A DNA stretch of 53,134 bases from a virus, in IMG/VR virus record IMGVR_UViG_3300045825_000032, positions 1-53,134 of that record; one strand, 5' to 3'. The notes under the pieces were generated by a model. The model was not told where the DNA came from and did not search any database. It saw only the letters and a list, made by a program, of their open reading frames with translations. Positions 38,955 to 47,964 of the stretch are shown here, piece by piece. A program made the translations under genes and the position numbers. Position 1 is the first letter of the stretch. Each line of letters starts with the position of its first letter.

Positions 38955-39427
38955 TGCAATTCGATGACTTCATGCAGGTCTTGGACCTTATCAAGAATCC
39001 TAAAGATTATGAAGCTAAAGTAAAAGACCTTATTGCCCAACAAAAAGCTATTCAAGATTCTATTGATGAATTGAATATTAAGGGTGATATTGGTAAGGCT
39101 CGTGATGATGCCAATACTTTAGTTAAACAAGCTAAGGCAAAAGTAGAAGCAGCTAATAAACAAGCTGCTGATATTATTGCTGGTGCTCAAGCATCCTTTG
39201 ATAAACGCAATGCTGAACTTCAAGTAAGGGAAGTTATTGCTGACCAAAAGTTTGCTGATTATAATACAATGAAAGCACAAGAAGCAGCCCGTAATGAGGC
39301 TCTCCGAGTGCAAGAGAAACAACTCTCTGCTATGCAAGCAGACTTGGAAAGCACTAAGGCAACCCTTCGTAGCGCCCAAGCAGAAGTTGATGAGCGTTTG
39401 AATAAACTACGACAAGCAATGGGGTAA
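38954..39427 (+). CDS. Coiled-coil structural protein
   Basis: 157 aa, almost entirely a long charged helix (from about residue 15 to the end) rich in Gln, Ala, Lys and Glu. Such rods occur as fiber shafts or scaffolding accessory proteins. No domain otherwise. Confidence 0.55.
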   Translation: MQFDDFMQVLDLIKNPKDYEAKVKDLIAQQKAIQDSIDELNIKGDIGKARDDANTLVKQAKAKVEAANKQAADIIAGAQASFDKRNAELQVREVIADQKFADYNTMKAQEAARNEALRVQEKQLSAMQADLESTKATLRSAQAEVDERLNKLRQAMG

Positions 39428-39430
39428 TAT

Positions 39431-39646
39431 ATGGGTGTTTCCTTTTCTGATGCAACAGAATATACACTAGAAAAGGTCCCCGGACTAAGTATCCCGATTC
39501 ATGACTATATATCCCAAGCACAAAATGCTACTCAAGATATATGGTCATTCTTTTTCGGTGGCTCTGGTGGAACTCTTGTAGCGACAGTTACAATCACATA
39601 CACCGATGCTACCAAAGCAACAATAGCTAGTGTAGCTAAGACATAA
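39431..39646 (+). CDS. Small hypothetical protein
   Basis: 71 aa with a Gly-Ser-Gly loop and a short beta segment ([22 protein letters not shown]). It overlaps the collagen-like gene by one base. Possibly a small adaptor for the fiber that follows. Confidence 0.5.
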   Translation: MGVSFSDATEYTLEKVPGLSIPIHDYISQAQNATQDIWSFFFGGSGGTLVATVTITYTDATKATIASVAKT

Positions 39647-41178
39647 TGGCATATACCTTTAATCCTCTTAGTGGTAAGTTTGATTACTTTGAACCTAGCA
39701 CGGGTACTCCCGGCCCACAAGGTCCAACTGGACCACAAGGCCCAATGGGTGCCCCTATTCCCGGTGAAGACGGCGTAGATGGTGAAGTTGGCCCCCCGGG
39801 TCAAGCTGGTCCTATAGGCCCACAGGGTCCCGCAGGAGCCGATGGTTCCTCAGGTGTTGCTGGTCCTCAGGGACCAATGGGACCTCCGGGGTTAATGGGG
39901 GATGATGGTTTAGATGGAGATGCAGGTCCTCCCGGACTTGCTGGACCACAAGGTACTCAAGGTATCCAAGGTGATCCGGGTTCTACAGGAGCCACTGGTC
40001 CTGCTGGATTGATGGGTACTCCCGGTAATGATGGTATTGACGGTGAGGATGGTTTAACTATTCCCGGACCACAGGGACCTGCTGGTTCTGCTGGTAGTCC
40101 CGGAAGTGCTGGAGCTACTGGTCCTTCTGGACCTCCCGGCTTTGGTATGGATGGACAAGATGGAGAGGATGGTTGGTCTATTCCGGGTCCTCAAGGCCCT
40201 ACAGGAGCAACTGGCGGTGGAGGTGGAGGAGGTAGTTCTACTTATACTACCATTGAGACTAACCTTAGTGCCAGTCAATATATTAATAGAGGAAGTAAAC
40301 AATTATTCTTCCATATTGAAACCTCTGTTAGAGGCGAGTCTGCTGTTCCGACAGGGAATGCTTCTTTATCAGAATGGCCTCCAGAATCTCCAGACTCAGC
40401 AGGACAACTTGCGGGACACCTATCTACTAGTACAGGAGCAGAGGGCTTCCTACTTAATAAACCTACTACCAAAGATGAAACTTATGTAGCAGGTACTTCT
40501 ATGCCTACCACAGCCCCTCCAGCGGTTGCTCATAGGTTTGGTTGGTTCTCTGATATTACCTATACTGGTATAATTACTCCCGGTATGTGGACATTCCAGT
40601 GGCGGGAAGATGATACTAACGTAGGACTTGCAGGTAATCCTGTCATAGCTTTGTTTGCATCTACTACTAGAGACTTTACTGGTTCTATGCGATTTCTAGG
40701 AGAACTCTCTGGATTCCAAGACTGGTGGTTAGCTTCTACTAATGCCATAGGGCAATTAAATAAAGCTTTAGATACTATTACATTAACTAATGAGTATCTT
40801 TTTGTATTACTGTGGTGTCATGAAACTTCTGGTTTTACTGCTGGACAGACACTGACATTTAATACAGAGGGTTCAGACCTTGACAACAATAATCGTTCTT
40901 GGCTCCGTACTCCTCCATATCGAGAATTAGTCTCTGGTCCTCAGTACACTGGAAACTTTACAATTTCTGGAACTGGACTTACAGCAGGAAAAGTAGTGTC
41001 TATCCAACAAGCAGCAGGACCTTATACTAATAAGGGAGATAGAGCAGATGAAGCAGAGATGGACCAAGTTCATGTAACTGGATATGTTCTGAATTCTACC
41101 ACAATACAAGCATACTGGAGTAGTGATAAATCACCTATGGCTGGTAATGTCAAATTTAATTATTTAGTGAGTGCATAA
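39646..41178 (+). CDS. Collagen-like tail fiber / adhesin
   Basis: 510 aa. After a short N-terminal domain (about 1-20), residues 25-200 are Gly-x-y repeats with many GPQGP and GxDG triplets, long enough for a collagen triple helix; a poly-Gly hinge follows ([10 protein letters not shown]), then a 300-residue beta-rich C-terminal domain. The trimeric shaft plus globular tip suggests receptor binding or environmental adhesion. No carbohydrate-active motif was recognised. Confidence 0.82.
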   Translation: MAYTFNPLSGKFDYFEPSTGTPGPQGPTGPQGPMGAPIPGEDGVDGEVGPPGQAGPIGPQGPAGADGSSGVAGPQGPMGPPGLMGDDGLDGDAGPPGLAGPQGTQGIQGDPGSTGATGPAGLMGTPGNDGIDGEDGLTIPGPQGPAGSAGSPGSAGATGPSGPPGFGMDGQDGEDGWSIPGPQGPTGATGGGGGGGSSTYTTIETNLSASQYINRGSKQLFFHIETSVRGESAVPTGNASLSEWPPESPDSAGQLAGHLSTSTGAEGFLLNKPTTKDETYVAGTSMPTTAPPAVAHRFGWFSDITYTGIITPGMWTFQWREDDTNVGLAGNPVIALFASTTRDFTGSMRFLGELSGFQDWWLASTNAIGQLNKALDTITLTNEYLFVLLWCHETSGFTAGQTLTFNTEGSDLDNNNRSWLRTPPYRELVSGPQYTGNFTISGTGLTAGKVVSIQQAAGPYTNKGDRADEAEMDQVHVTGYVLNSTTIQAYWSSDKSPMAGNVKFNYLVSA

Positions 41179-41849
41179 TGGCAATCATCCAATCAGGCGT
41201 AACTACTGACCTTTTAACCGTAGACCCTACAACCAAGGCGGCTAGGATTACCTCCAAACCCACAGAGTATGGTGCTCTTGGGCATTACAAATGGGGGTCC
41301 TCTACTGGTATCCTTCCAGCGGCTTTAGCAGCTAACTCAGAGATTGTCCAGTTTCGTTGGTCGAACGCTACTAACCTTTGCCTTATAACAAAGATTCGTG
41401 TTTCTGCTGCTGTCACGACTACCTTCTTTGCTGCTGGTGTTCCTGTTGAGATTGATATTATTAAATCTACTGCATGGACTGTTGCTGGTACTGGAGGTAC
41501 TGCCCCAACCTTAGCTGCTACACTGAAGGCCCGTGCTAGTATGGGTAATAGTCTTATGGTTGCTGGAGACTTACGTATTGCTACTACAGCAGCATTAGGT
41601 GCCGGTACTAAGACACTTGAAGCAAACTCTTTAGCATCTCTGGTAGCCGCAGGACCTATTACTGCTTCTTTGAATGGTACTATTATTGCTCCGGGAACGG
41701 TGATATGGGAACCAGACATGGGGGATGGTGAGCATCCTTTGCTTCTGGGGACAAATGAGGGATTCTCTATTCGTAGTGTAGCAGTTCCTGCTACTGGTAC
41801 TTGGAGATTTTCAGTAAATATTAATTGGGTTGAACTTTCTGCTTTCTAA
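41178..41849 (+). CDS. Structural protein, possible fiber partner
   Basis: 223 aa, beta-rich with small residues, ending WRFSVNINWVELSAF. Proteins with this ending follow fiber genes in a number of phages. The start overlaps the collagen-like stop (TAATG). Function unknown, probably virion-associated. Confidence 0.55.
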   Translation: MAIIQSGVTTDLLTVDPTTKAARITSKPTEYGALGHYKWGSSTGILPAALAANSEIVQFRWSNATNLCLITKIRVSAAVTTTFFAAGVPVEIDIIKSTAWTVAGTGGTAPTLAATLKARASMGNSLMVAGDLRIATTAALGAGTKTLEANSLASLVAAGPITASLNGTIIAPGTVIWEPDMGDGEHPLLLGTNEGFSIRSVAVPATGTWRFSVNINWVELSAF

Positions 41850-41860
41850 GGATAATAAAA

Positions 41861-42154
41861 ATGGCAATAGGAGCATCAGGGAATAGGATAGTAATTCTAG
41901 CTAGGAATATAGGTGTAAATCTCGATTCCATTGGACGAACAGTAATTTTAGTTAATTATAGATTATCGGAGGCTACTATTGATGGAGCACGGCAAGATGG
42001 TCTTCTGGAAAATACAGAAAGTCTTCTTGCTGAGTTTGAACCCACAGATAGTGAGATTGAAGCCACTCTTCGTGAAGAACTAGCTATTAGATTGTCAGAG
42101 GATTTCTTTCCTGCTGAATTCCTTAGTTCAGACATTCGGGGACTTAAAATATGA
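41861..42154 (+). CDS. Hypothetical protein, possible paralogue of the next gene
   Basis: 97 aa. Its C-terminal segment (LREELAIRLSEDFFPAEFLSSDIRGL) resembles that of the following gene product (VKDALVYELREHFPTEDIRAKDI), suggesting an old duplication. GGATA precedes the start. Function unknown. Confidence 0.5.
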   Translation: MAIGASGNRIVILARNIGVNLDSIGRTVILVNYRLSEATIDGARQDGLLENTESLLAEFEPTDSEIEATLREELAIRLSEDFFPAEFLSSDIRGLKI

Positions 42155-42432
42155 GTGATAATCATGGACAGACTGCTAAAATCGCTGCTACTCGTTTTGG
42201 TGCCGTTAGGCATCCTCTTACTGATGCTGAGGGTACTGCTAAAGTAATGCTGGAGTATGTATTCCTTTCTGGTACTACATATCGGGCAGCTAAATATGAA
42301 GTGAGTGTATTAGCTCCTAAAAATGAACAAGACTTTAAAGATTCTGTGAAAGATGCTTTAGTCTATGAATTGCGGGAACATTTTCCCACAGAAGATATAC
42401 GAGCCAAAGACATTATGTTGTTTGGGTTTTAA
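42151..42432 (+). CDS. Hypothetical protein, possible paralogue of the previous gene
   Basis: 93 aa with a central YxxxKYEVSVLAPKN strand and a C-terminal helix ending in FPTEDIRAKDIMLFGF. It overlaps the previous gene by 4 bp. Function unknown. Confidence 0.5.
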   Translation: MSDNHGQTAKIAATRFGAVRHPLTDAEGTAKVMLEYVFLSGTTYRAAKYEVSVLAPKNEQDFKDSVKDALVYELREHFPTEDIRAKDIMLFGF

Positions 42433-42449
42433 TTAAAGGATATTATTAA

Positions 42450-42824
42450 ATGGCAGCAAACAAAACAATACGTCTAGGTCCTGTAACGGTAGCTGGAACG
42501 GTTGGTAATCTTTTTAATCCCCCGACGGTAACTGGTGGTGTTAATCCTCCGGGTACGTCTACTAATACTTATTACATTCTGCGGCACATCCGTATTGTAA
42601 ATAAGACTGCTGGGGCAGTTACCTTCTCTGGGTATATTGGTGCTACTGGTGGTTCCGCTGCTGGTACTGAATTTTTGGGTACTGGCCTTTCCATTGCCGC
42701 TAACAGTTATGTTGATTGGTATGGTGCCGTCCGTTTGGACGTAGCTGACTTCCTCACCGGTGTTGCTTCTGCTGCTACCTCTTTGGTTATTGAAGCTGAA
42801 GGCGAAATCGGTATTGCAGGTTAA
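42450..42824 (+). CDS. Structural protein, unknown
   Basis: 124 aa, beta-rich (GPVTVAGTVGNLFNPPTVTGG, VTFSGYIGATGG). The composition is like the products at 38136 and 41178, so these may be related beta-sandwich virion proteins. AAAGGA precedes the start. Confidence 0.5.
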   Translation: MAANKTIRLGPVTVAGTVGNLFNPPTVTGGVNPPGTSTNTYYILRHIRIVNKTAGAVTFSGYIGATGGSAAGTEFLGTGLSIAANSYVDWYGAVRLDVADFLTGVASAATSLVIEAEGEIGIAG

Positions 42825-42826
42825 TC

Positions 42827-43210
42827 ATGCGTAATTGGCTTGACCTAGGAAACTGGAACGCCCTATGCGACAGTTGTGGTAGGAAATTTAAAGCCTCCCA
42901 ACTAAAAAAGCGTTGGGATGGTTTACAGGTCTGTGCTGATGATTGGGAAACTAGGCATCCTTCTGATTTCCTTAGGGTCCAACGAGAACAGATTAGTGTT
43001 CCTTGGTCCCGTCCAGAAGTAACAGATACTTTTATTAGAGATACCTGTGATTTGTGGTCTAGTTCCCCTATGGCAGATTTTGGTACTGCTAATTGTGCTA
43101 CTGTAGGAGGTAACACAAGTATTCGTATTCTTATTGATGTATTTAATCCTGTCGCTATAGCTGGTATTGCTATCACTGGTAGGTCTATCCCCGGAGTAAC
43201 TCGTGTATGA
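42827..43210 (+). CDS. Zinc-binding phage structural-region protein
   Basis: 127 aa. CDSCGRKFKASQLKKRWDGL followed by VCADDWETRHPSDF is a pattern common in a family of phage proteins, probably a zinc knuckle; the rest is a beta-rich C-terminal domain. It overlaps the fiber gene by 4 bp. Confidence 0.6.
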   Translation: MRNWLDLGNWNALCDSCGRKFKASQLKKRWDGLQVCADDWETRHPSDFLRVQREQISVPWSRPEVTDTFIRDTCDLWSSSPMADFGTANCATVGGNTSIRILIDVFNPVAIAGIAITGRSIPGVTRV

Positions 43211-44334
43211 GTACAACTACTTTTGTAAATAATGTAACACCAATTCTAGCTGATTGGCTTAATGACGTAAACTCTGCTGTTTACGGGAACGCTACTTGGA
43301 CTTTCACTGGTATTAATATTAGTGGAAACCTTGCGTTTACAGGTACTGGAAACCGCATCACCGGAGACTTCTCTAATGCGACATTAGCTAATCGGGTGGC
43401 ATTCAAATCCAGTACAGTAAATGGAAATTCTATTTTAGGTATTATTCCAAACGGGACTTCACAAGTTACTGGTTTTGATGCTTTTAATTCTGCTGACCCT
43501 GATAACAGTGGACGAGCTAGATTTAACATTTCAGCACTCGCTGTAACCCTTGAATCAACGGTAACTGGTACAGGAACGAACCTACCTCTGCTAGTGAATG
43601 TTGGCGGCAGCGAGAGGATGCGGATTGATACCAGTGGGAATGTTGGGATTAGTGGAAACCTTGCGTTTACAGGTACTGGAAACCGCATCACCGGAGACTT
43701 CTCTAATGCGACATTAGCTAATCGGGCGATGTTCCAGACGAGTACGGTTAATGGCGGTACAACAGTTGCTGCTATTCCAAATGGTGCTGGAACTATTGCT
43801 GGCTATATGGTGTCGGCAACGGCAGATACGGCAAACTCCTCACAGCTTTATATAAACACCGATAACTCCGCGTTTTATTTTAACTCCACCAAGTTCGGAA
43901 CTGGCACCTTCCTCCCCATGGCGTTCTACACGAGCGGCAGCGAGAGGATGCAGATTGATACCAGTGGGAATGTCCTGCTGAAATCTGCTACTGGTGGACT
44001 CGGCTACGGCACAGGAGCAGGAGGCTCAGTCACTCAGGCTACGAGTAAATCTACTGCGGTTGCTCTGAATACACCTACTGGTCAGATAACGATGAATAAC
44101 GCTGCTTTGGCGGCGGCTACTTCTGTTTCTTTCACCTTGAACAACACCGTTATCGGAGCAAACGACCTGATTCTTGTGCATCGAGTTTCTGGTGGCTCTG
44201 CTGGTGCTTACATAGCTACGGGCGATGGCGTTGGCGTAGGTTCTTGCTCAATCACTGTTCGGAACAATTCGGGCGGCTCTTTGTCAGAGGCGATTGTTCT
44301 GGGCTTTGCAATCATCAAAGGCTCAATAACATGA
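43207..44334 (+). CDS. Tail fiber protein with a 110-residue tandem duplication
   Basis: 375 aa. It starts with an adaptor segment (STTTFVNNVTPILADWLNDVN) also used, in altered form, by the fiber at 44867. Two 110-aa modules follow, then a C-terminal domain (GGSVTQATSKST ... LSEAIVLGFAIIKGSIT) seen in many phage fiber proteins. The second module and C-terminus are more G+C-rich. Probably part of a receptor-binding fiber. Confidence 0.7.
   Translation: MSTTTFVNNVTPILADWLNDVNSAVYGNATWTFTGINISGNLAFTGTGNRITGDFSNATLANRVAFKSSTVNGNSILGIIPNGTSQVTGFDAFNSADPDNSGRARFNISALAVTLESTVTGTGTNLPLLVNVGGSERMRIDTSGNVGISGNLAFTGTGNRITGDFSNATLANRAMFQTSTVNGGTTVAAIPNGAGTIAGYMVSATADTANSSQLYINTDNSAFYFNSTKFGTGTFLPMAFYTSGSERMQIDTSGNVLLKSATGGLGYGTGAGGSVTQATSKSTAVALNTPTGQITMNNAALAAATSVSFTLNNTVIGANDLILVHRVSGGSAGAYIATGDGVGVGSCSITVRNNSGGSLSEAIVLGFAIIKGSIT
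43318..43977 (+). repeat. 330-bp tandem duplication inside the fiber gene
   Basis: 43318-43396 is identical to 43648-43726 (79 bp), and GGCAGCGAGAGGATGC at 43605 recurs at 43935 in a near-identical block, both at a distance of exactly 330 bp. The interior of the modules has diverged. This indicates duplication with later exchange or conversion of the ends. Confidence 0.92.
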
Positions 44335-44864
44335 ACGTAATAGCAACCCTTCTGCTATTTATCCCGCTAGAAGTAGCGGGGCTGGTCATGTCGCTAGTGG
44401 CGATGGTGTTTTGCTGGCTGATTGCTTTGTTCGTTGACAAAGATGGAAACCTGCCAAAGTACCTGCGCTGGTTTCAAACTCCAGATGCTACTTGTTTTGA
44501 TGAAATGTGGGTAGCCGAACACCCTACTTGGAGCAAGTACAAAATAGCTCTTACTTGGATAGCCCGCAATCCCGCCTATGGATTCAGGAAATGGGTTGGG
44601 ATAAAGGTTTCACCGATTGCAAAGACCTACGGAGATATTGAGATTGGTGATGGGGAACTAGGTAAAGCAGGATGGTTTTTGCTTATTGATGAACAGGGAT
44701 TCTGGAATTACACCTACGTCATTGATCTAAAAAACAAAAGCTGTATGCGCGGCACTTTAGGCTGGAACCTTATTCCTATTGCCAAAGGTTACGACAGTGT
44801 TAATTCGGGAATGCTGGAAACAGACTTCCTGAGGTTTTATTCTTTCGGTGTAACTGGACACTAA
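44331..44864 (+). CDS. Membrane-anchored protein (DUF7338-like)
   Basis: 177 aa from the ATG at 44331 (ATGA overlap). Residues 3-33 form a long or double transmembrane segment; a soluble domain with WIARNPAYGFRKW and GWFLLIDEQGFWNYT follows, recalling a family of phage fiber-region proteins. It lies among fiber genes, an odd place for a membrane protein. It could modify the cell surface against superinfection. Confidence 0.55.
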   Translation: MNVIATLLLFIPLEVAGLVMSLVAMVFCWLIALFVDKDGNLPKYLRWFQTPDATCFDEMWVAEHPTWSKYKIALTWIARNPAYGFRKWVGIKVSPIAKTYGDIEIGDGELGKAGWFLLIDEQGFWNYTYVIDLKNKSCMRGTLGWNLIPIAKGYDSVNSGMLETDFLRFYSFGVTGH

Positions 44865-44866
44865 AT

Positions 44867-46249
44867 ATGACAAGTAAAACATGGTCTTCTGGAGTTGTAA
44901 TAGACTCTGCTTGGTTGCAGGATGTAGATACAAGTGTCTATACTACTGTTCCAGCAAATCAAGCAACAAATACTGCTGCTATTACAGCCCTTCAAACTAA
45001 AACTGCTAATCTTCCTACAGTATCAGCATTTGCTGGCACTATGATGGATGATGCGAATGCGGCTGCTGTTAGAACTACTATTGGGTCTGCGGCTAGTGGA
45101 GCCAATACTGATATTACTTCTTTAAGTGCTCCAGCATTAGGAGCAGCTACGGCTACTACTCAAGCAGCAAGTGATAATAGTACAAAAGTAGCTACTACTG
45201 CTTATGCAGACAGAGCTGGTGCTGGCACCTCCAAAATCCAATCAATCTCAGCCTCAGTCGCTGCAAATGCTTTAACGATTACCCTCCAGCCTACTACGCT
45301 GGATTTTAGAAGCACCACGCTCGGCTCGGGAACGATAACAACCGTTTCAAATGCGGCTGCTATCAGTACGGTTATTTCCTCTGGTTCTACCGCAGGAACA
45401 ACAAACGCTGTCAAGAGCGGGATTTGGGTCGCTGCGATAAACAACGCAGGAACGATGGAGCTGGCTTGGACGAACGGAACTCCAATCGACGAAACGGGGA
45501 TTATTAACACGACCGCCGAAGGGGGTGCAGGCGCGGCTGATAGCGGTAATGTCTGGTACTCCACGACCGCAAGAACTGGTGTGGCATATCGAATCGTAGG
45601 GCGTGTTGATTCCACTCAGGCGACAGCGGGAACATGGGCAACTGCTCCAAGCCTCGTACAGGGTGCCGGTGGATTTGCTTTCATTGGTTCCCTAATCGCC
45701 TATACCCGAATCACAGCAACAAACGCTTCTTTAGCCCGTACTGTTGGCACTACAAGAGCCTTGTATCGAGTTAAAGGTGGTGGTGGGAATGGCGGGGCTT
45801 CTAACGGTGCTACTTCTGGTGGTGGTGGTGGAGAGGGACAAGAGCGTGTTTATTTTGATACTGCTCCTACTGCTACTTATAACGTAACTATTGGTGCAGC
45901 GGCCTCAAGCTCTTCCATTGTTGGTAGCGTAACTGTTACTGCTACTGGGGGTACTAACGGCGGGTCTGGTGGTGCTGGTGCTGGGGGTGGTCCTGGCGCT
46001 CGTCAGGGCGGTTCCGGTGGGCTTGGAAAAGTTGGAGCCGATGGTTCTGCGGGTACGGGTGCAGCCGGTGGAAATAACGGCGGTGTCGGTGGCGGCGTAG
46101 ATGGGGGCACGGGTGGCGGCGCTGGTAGCGCCGGTACTGCTGGTGGGGCTAATACGGGCTGCGGCGGTCAAGGTTCTGACATTGGCGGCGGCGGTGGTGC
46201 TGGTGCTGCTGGTGGAACTGGTGTTGTTGAGATTTGGGAGTACGCATGA
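44867..46249 (+). CDS. Tail fiber protein with glycine-rich C-terminus
   Basis: 460 aa. The N-terminal segment (SSGVVIDSAWLQDVDTSVYT) and the repeat-like TQAASDNSTKVATTAY motif are typical of fiber shafts; the last 130 residues are very glycine-rich (GGxGGGG runs) ending in VVEIWEYA, as in phage adhesins with polyglycine-helix tips such as T4-like gp38/S16. The second half is G+C-rich, a sign of recombination. Probably host-range determining. Confidence 0.75.
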   Translation: MTSKTWSSGVVIDSAWLQDVDTSVYTTVPANQATNTAAITALQTKTANLPTVSAFAGTMMDDANAAAVRTTIGSAASGANTDITSLSAPALGAATATTQAASDNSTKVATTAYADRAGAGTSKIQSISASVAANALTITLQPTTLDFRSTTLGSGTITTVSNAAAISTVISSGSTAGTTNAVKSGIWVAAINNAGTMELAWTNGTPIDETGIINTTAEGGAGAADSGNVWYSTTARTGVAYRIVGRVDSTQATAGTWATAPSLVQGAGGFAFIGSLIAYTRITATNASLARTVGTTRALYRVKGGGGNGGASNGATSGGGGGEGQERVYFDTAPTATYNVTIGAAASSSSIVGSVTVTATGGTNGGSGGAGAGGGPGARQGGSGGLGKVGADGSAGTGAAGGNNGGVGGGVDGGTGGGAGSAGTAGGANTGCGGQGSDIGGGGGAGAAGGTGVVEIWEYA

Positions 46250-46623
46250 TTAAGAACTTTGCCTCAATCGCTGGTGGGTTTATCACTCACGTTTCCCCTG
46301 CTGAAGATGTTTGGCCCCTACCTGACGAGCGGGTAGAGTGCCCCGATGGATTTGGAGTAGGTGATTTATATGACGGTACGACTTTCTCAAAACCTGCTCC
46401 TATTCCTCTAACCCAAGAGCAAATAGACGCTCAAGCCAAAGCCTCCAAGGACCGCGCAGACGCTATCGCTGCAAAGGCAGACGCAAAACTACAAGCCCTA
46501 TCAGCTATGAATCCAACTCAGGTACGTGCTTGGGTAGCAGCGAATGTTTCAACGCTTGCAGACGCAAAAGACGCTCTGGCGACTCTTGCTGTTTGTGTCT
46601 CTATCCTTGCAAGAAAACTATGA
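46246..46623 (+). CDS. Tail fiber assembly-like protein
   Basis: 125 aa from the ATG at 46246 (ATGA overlap with the fiber stop). A short beta domain (FASIAGGFITHVSPAED) is followed by a long Ala/Lys/Asp helix (about 65-110). Small proteins directly after a fiber gene often chaperone fiber assembly. Assigned by position and pattern. Confidence 0.55.
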   Translation: MIKNFASIAGGFITHVSPAEDVWPLPDERVECPDGFGVGDLYDGTTFSKPAPIPLTQEQIDAQAKASKDRADAIAAKADAKLQALSAMNPTQVRAWVAANVSTLADAKDALATLAVCVSILARKL

Positions 46624-46865
46624 GCACTCACGATATAATTAGCGCCCTTCTTAGTGGGGGCCTTTTGGCACTTGGTTGGTTTGCAAGGGAGCTTTGGGCT
46701 GCTGTAAAGAATCTTAAAGAGGACCTAATCCGCCTTAAGGATGACTTACAAACTCACTACGTCCGTAAAGATGACTTTAAGGAGTTTCGGGACGAACTTA
46801 GAGGATTCCTCCAACGTATCGAAGCTAAACTAGATAATAAACAGGATAAACATAATGGCCCTTGA
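46620..46865 (+). CDS. Small membrane/coiled-coil protein, possible lysis accessory
   Basis: 81 aa from the ATG at 46620 (ATGA overlap). One N-terminal transmembrane helix (about 4-20, HDIISALLSGGLLALGW) and a charged coiled coil (25-75). It precedes the holin by overlap; a helper of lysis or an i-spanin-like role is possible but unproven. Confidence 0.6.
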   Translation: MSTHDIISALLSGGLLALGWFARELWAAVKNLKEDLIRLKDDLQTHYVRKDDFKEFRDELRGFLQRIEAKLDNKQDKHNGP

Positions 46866-47250
46866 CCCTCTAACCGCTGGTATTGATGCAGTATCTAATA
46901 TTGGTTCTGCTTTAATTAAACACTTCTTTCCCGATGCTGCACAACAAGCGGCTGCTGAACAGAAGCTGGCAGAACTTAAACTGAATGGGGACCTTCAAAT
47001 TATTGCTGGTCAAAATGCAGTTAATCTAGAAGAAGCTAAAAATACCAATCTATTTGTATCAGGCTGGCGGCCTTTTATTGGTTGGATTTGTGGTGTGGGA
47101 CTTGCTTACCACTATCTAGTTTACCCTCTTCTGGTTGCTTTGATTCCTCATATTCTTCCTTTAGATGTCGGGGATTTGATTGCTCTTGTAGCAACCATGC
47201 TTGGTATGGGCGGTCTACGCTCTTGGGATAAGAAAAACGGAGTAGCTTAA
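46855..47250 (+). CDS. Holin, 3TM superfamily
   Basis: 131 aa. The core FVSGWRPFIGWICGVGLAYHYLV and the end GMGGLRSWDKKNGVA match the 3TMs holin family used by phages and gene-transfer agents. An amphipathic N-terminal part precedes three hydrophobic segments (about 72-125). It would open the membrane for the signal-less endolysin at 4124, which is far away on the map but in the same transcript. Confidence 0.82.
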   Translation: MALDPLTAGIDAVSNIGSALIKHFFPDAAQQAAAEQKLAELKLNGDLQIIAGQNAVNLEEAKNTNLFVSGWRPFIGWICGVGLAYHYLVYPLLVALIPHILPLDVGDLIALVATMLGMGGLRSWDKKNGVA

Positions 47251-47251
47251 T

Positions 47252-47962
47252 ATGGCAACGAGTGGAACAACTTCATGGACACTACAGAAGGATGCTGCTA
47301 TTAATGCAGCTCTTCGTAAGATTGGAGTTGTCTCTGGTGGGGCTTCTCCTCAGACTTACGAGATTACAAATGCCACTGAAACACTTAATGGGATGATTAA
47401 GAGTTGGCACGCTGATGGTATGCCTGTATGGGCTATTAATGATTACTCATTTGCCACAGTAGCTGGAACTTCTACTTACACTATTGGCACAGGGCAGACA
47501 CTAAATACTCCTGCTCCTCTTAAGATTACTCAAGCTTATCGTAATCAGGGCACTACCAGTGCTAATGTTCCTATGAACATTTATACTGAGTACAACTTTA
47601 AACTCTTACCGACTACGGCAAGTTCAAGTACTCCTGTTAATCTTTGGTATCAGCCCTTGGGAGCTACTGGTGTTATCAGTCTTTGGCCAGCCCCAGTAGA
47701 TACTAGCTACACAATCCATATTGTCTATCAGCGTCCCTTTGAGGATATGACAGCATCCACAGATAACTTTGACTTTCCTTCCTATTGGATGGAAGCTGTG
47801 GTCTATGGTTTAGCTGCTCGTATGGCTCCTGAGTATGGTATCCCTCTTCAGGATAGGCAACAACTAATGAAAGAAGCCGATATCTTCCATCAAGAAGCCT
47901 TGCTATTTGGTTCAGAGGAAGGTTCGATTTATATGATGCCTGATTGGGCAGGAAAGAAATAA
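47252..47962 (+). CDS. Head-tail adaptor (T7 gp11 / P22 gp4-like neck protein)
   Basis: 236 aa. The start KDAAINAALRKIGVVSGG ... ATETLNGMIKSWHADGMPVWAIN is the helix bundle characteristic of podovirus neck adaptors; the C-terminal part (SYWMEAVVYGLAARMAPEYGIP) is also typical. It binds the portal and seals DNA. Confidence 0.8.
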   Translation: MATSGTTSWTLQKDAAINAALRKIGVVSGGASPQTYEITNATETLNGMIKSWHADGMPVWAINDYSFATVAGTSTYTIGTGQTLNTPAPLKITQAYRNQGTTSANVPMNIYTEYNFKLLPTTASSSTPVNLWYQPLGATGVISLWPAPVDTSYTIHIVYQRPFEDMTASTDNFDFPSYWMEAVVYGLAARMAPEYGIPLQDRQQLMKEADIFHQEALLFGSEEGSIYMMPDWAGKK

Positions 47963-47964
47963 CT

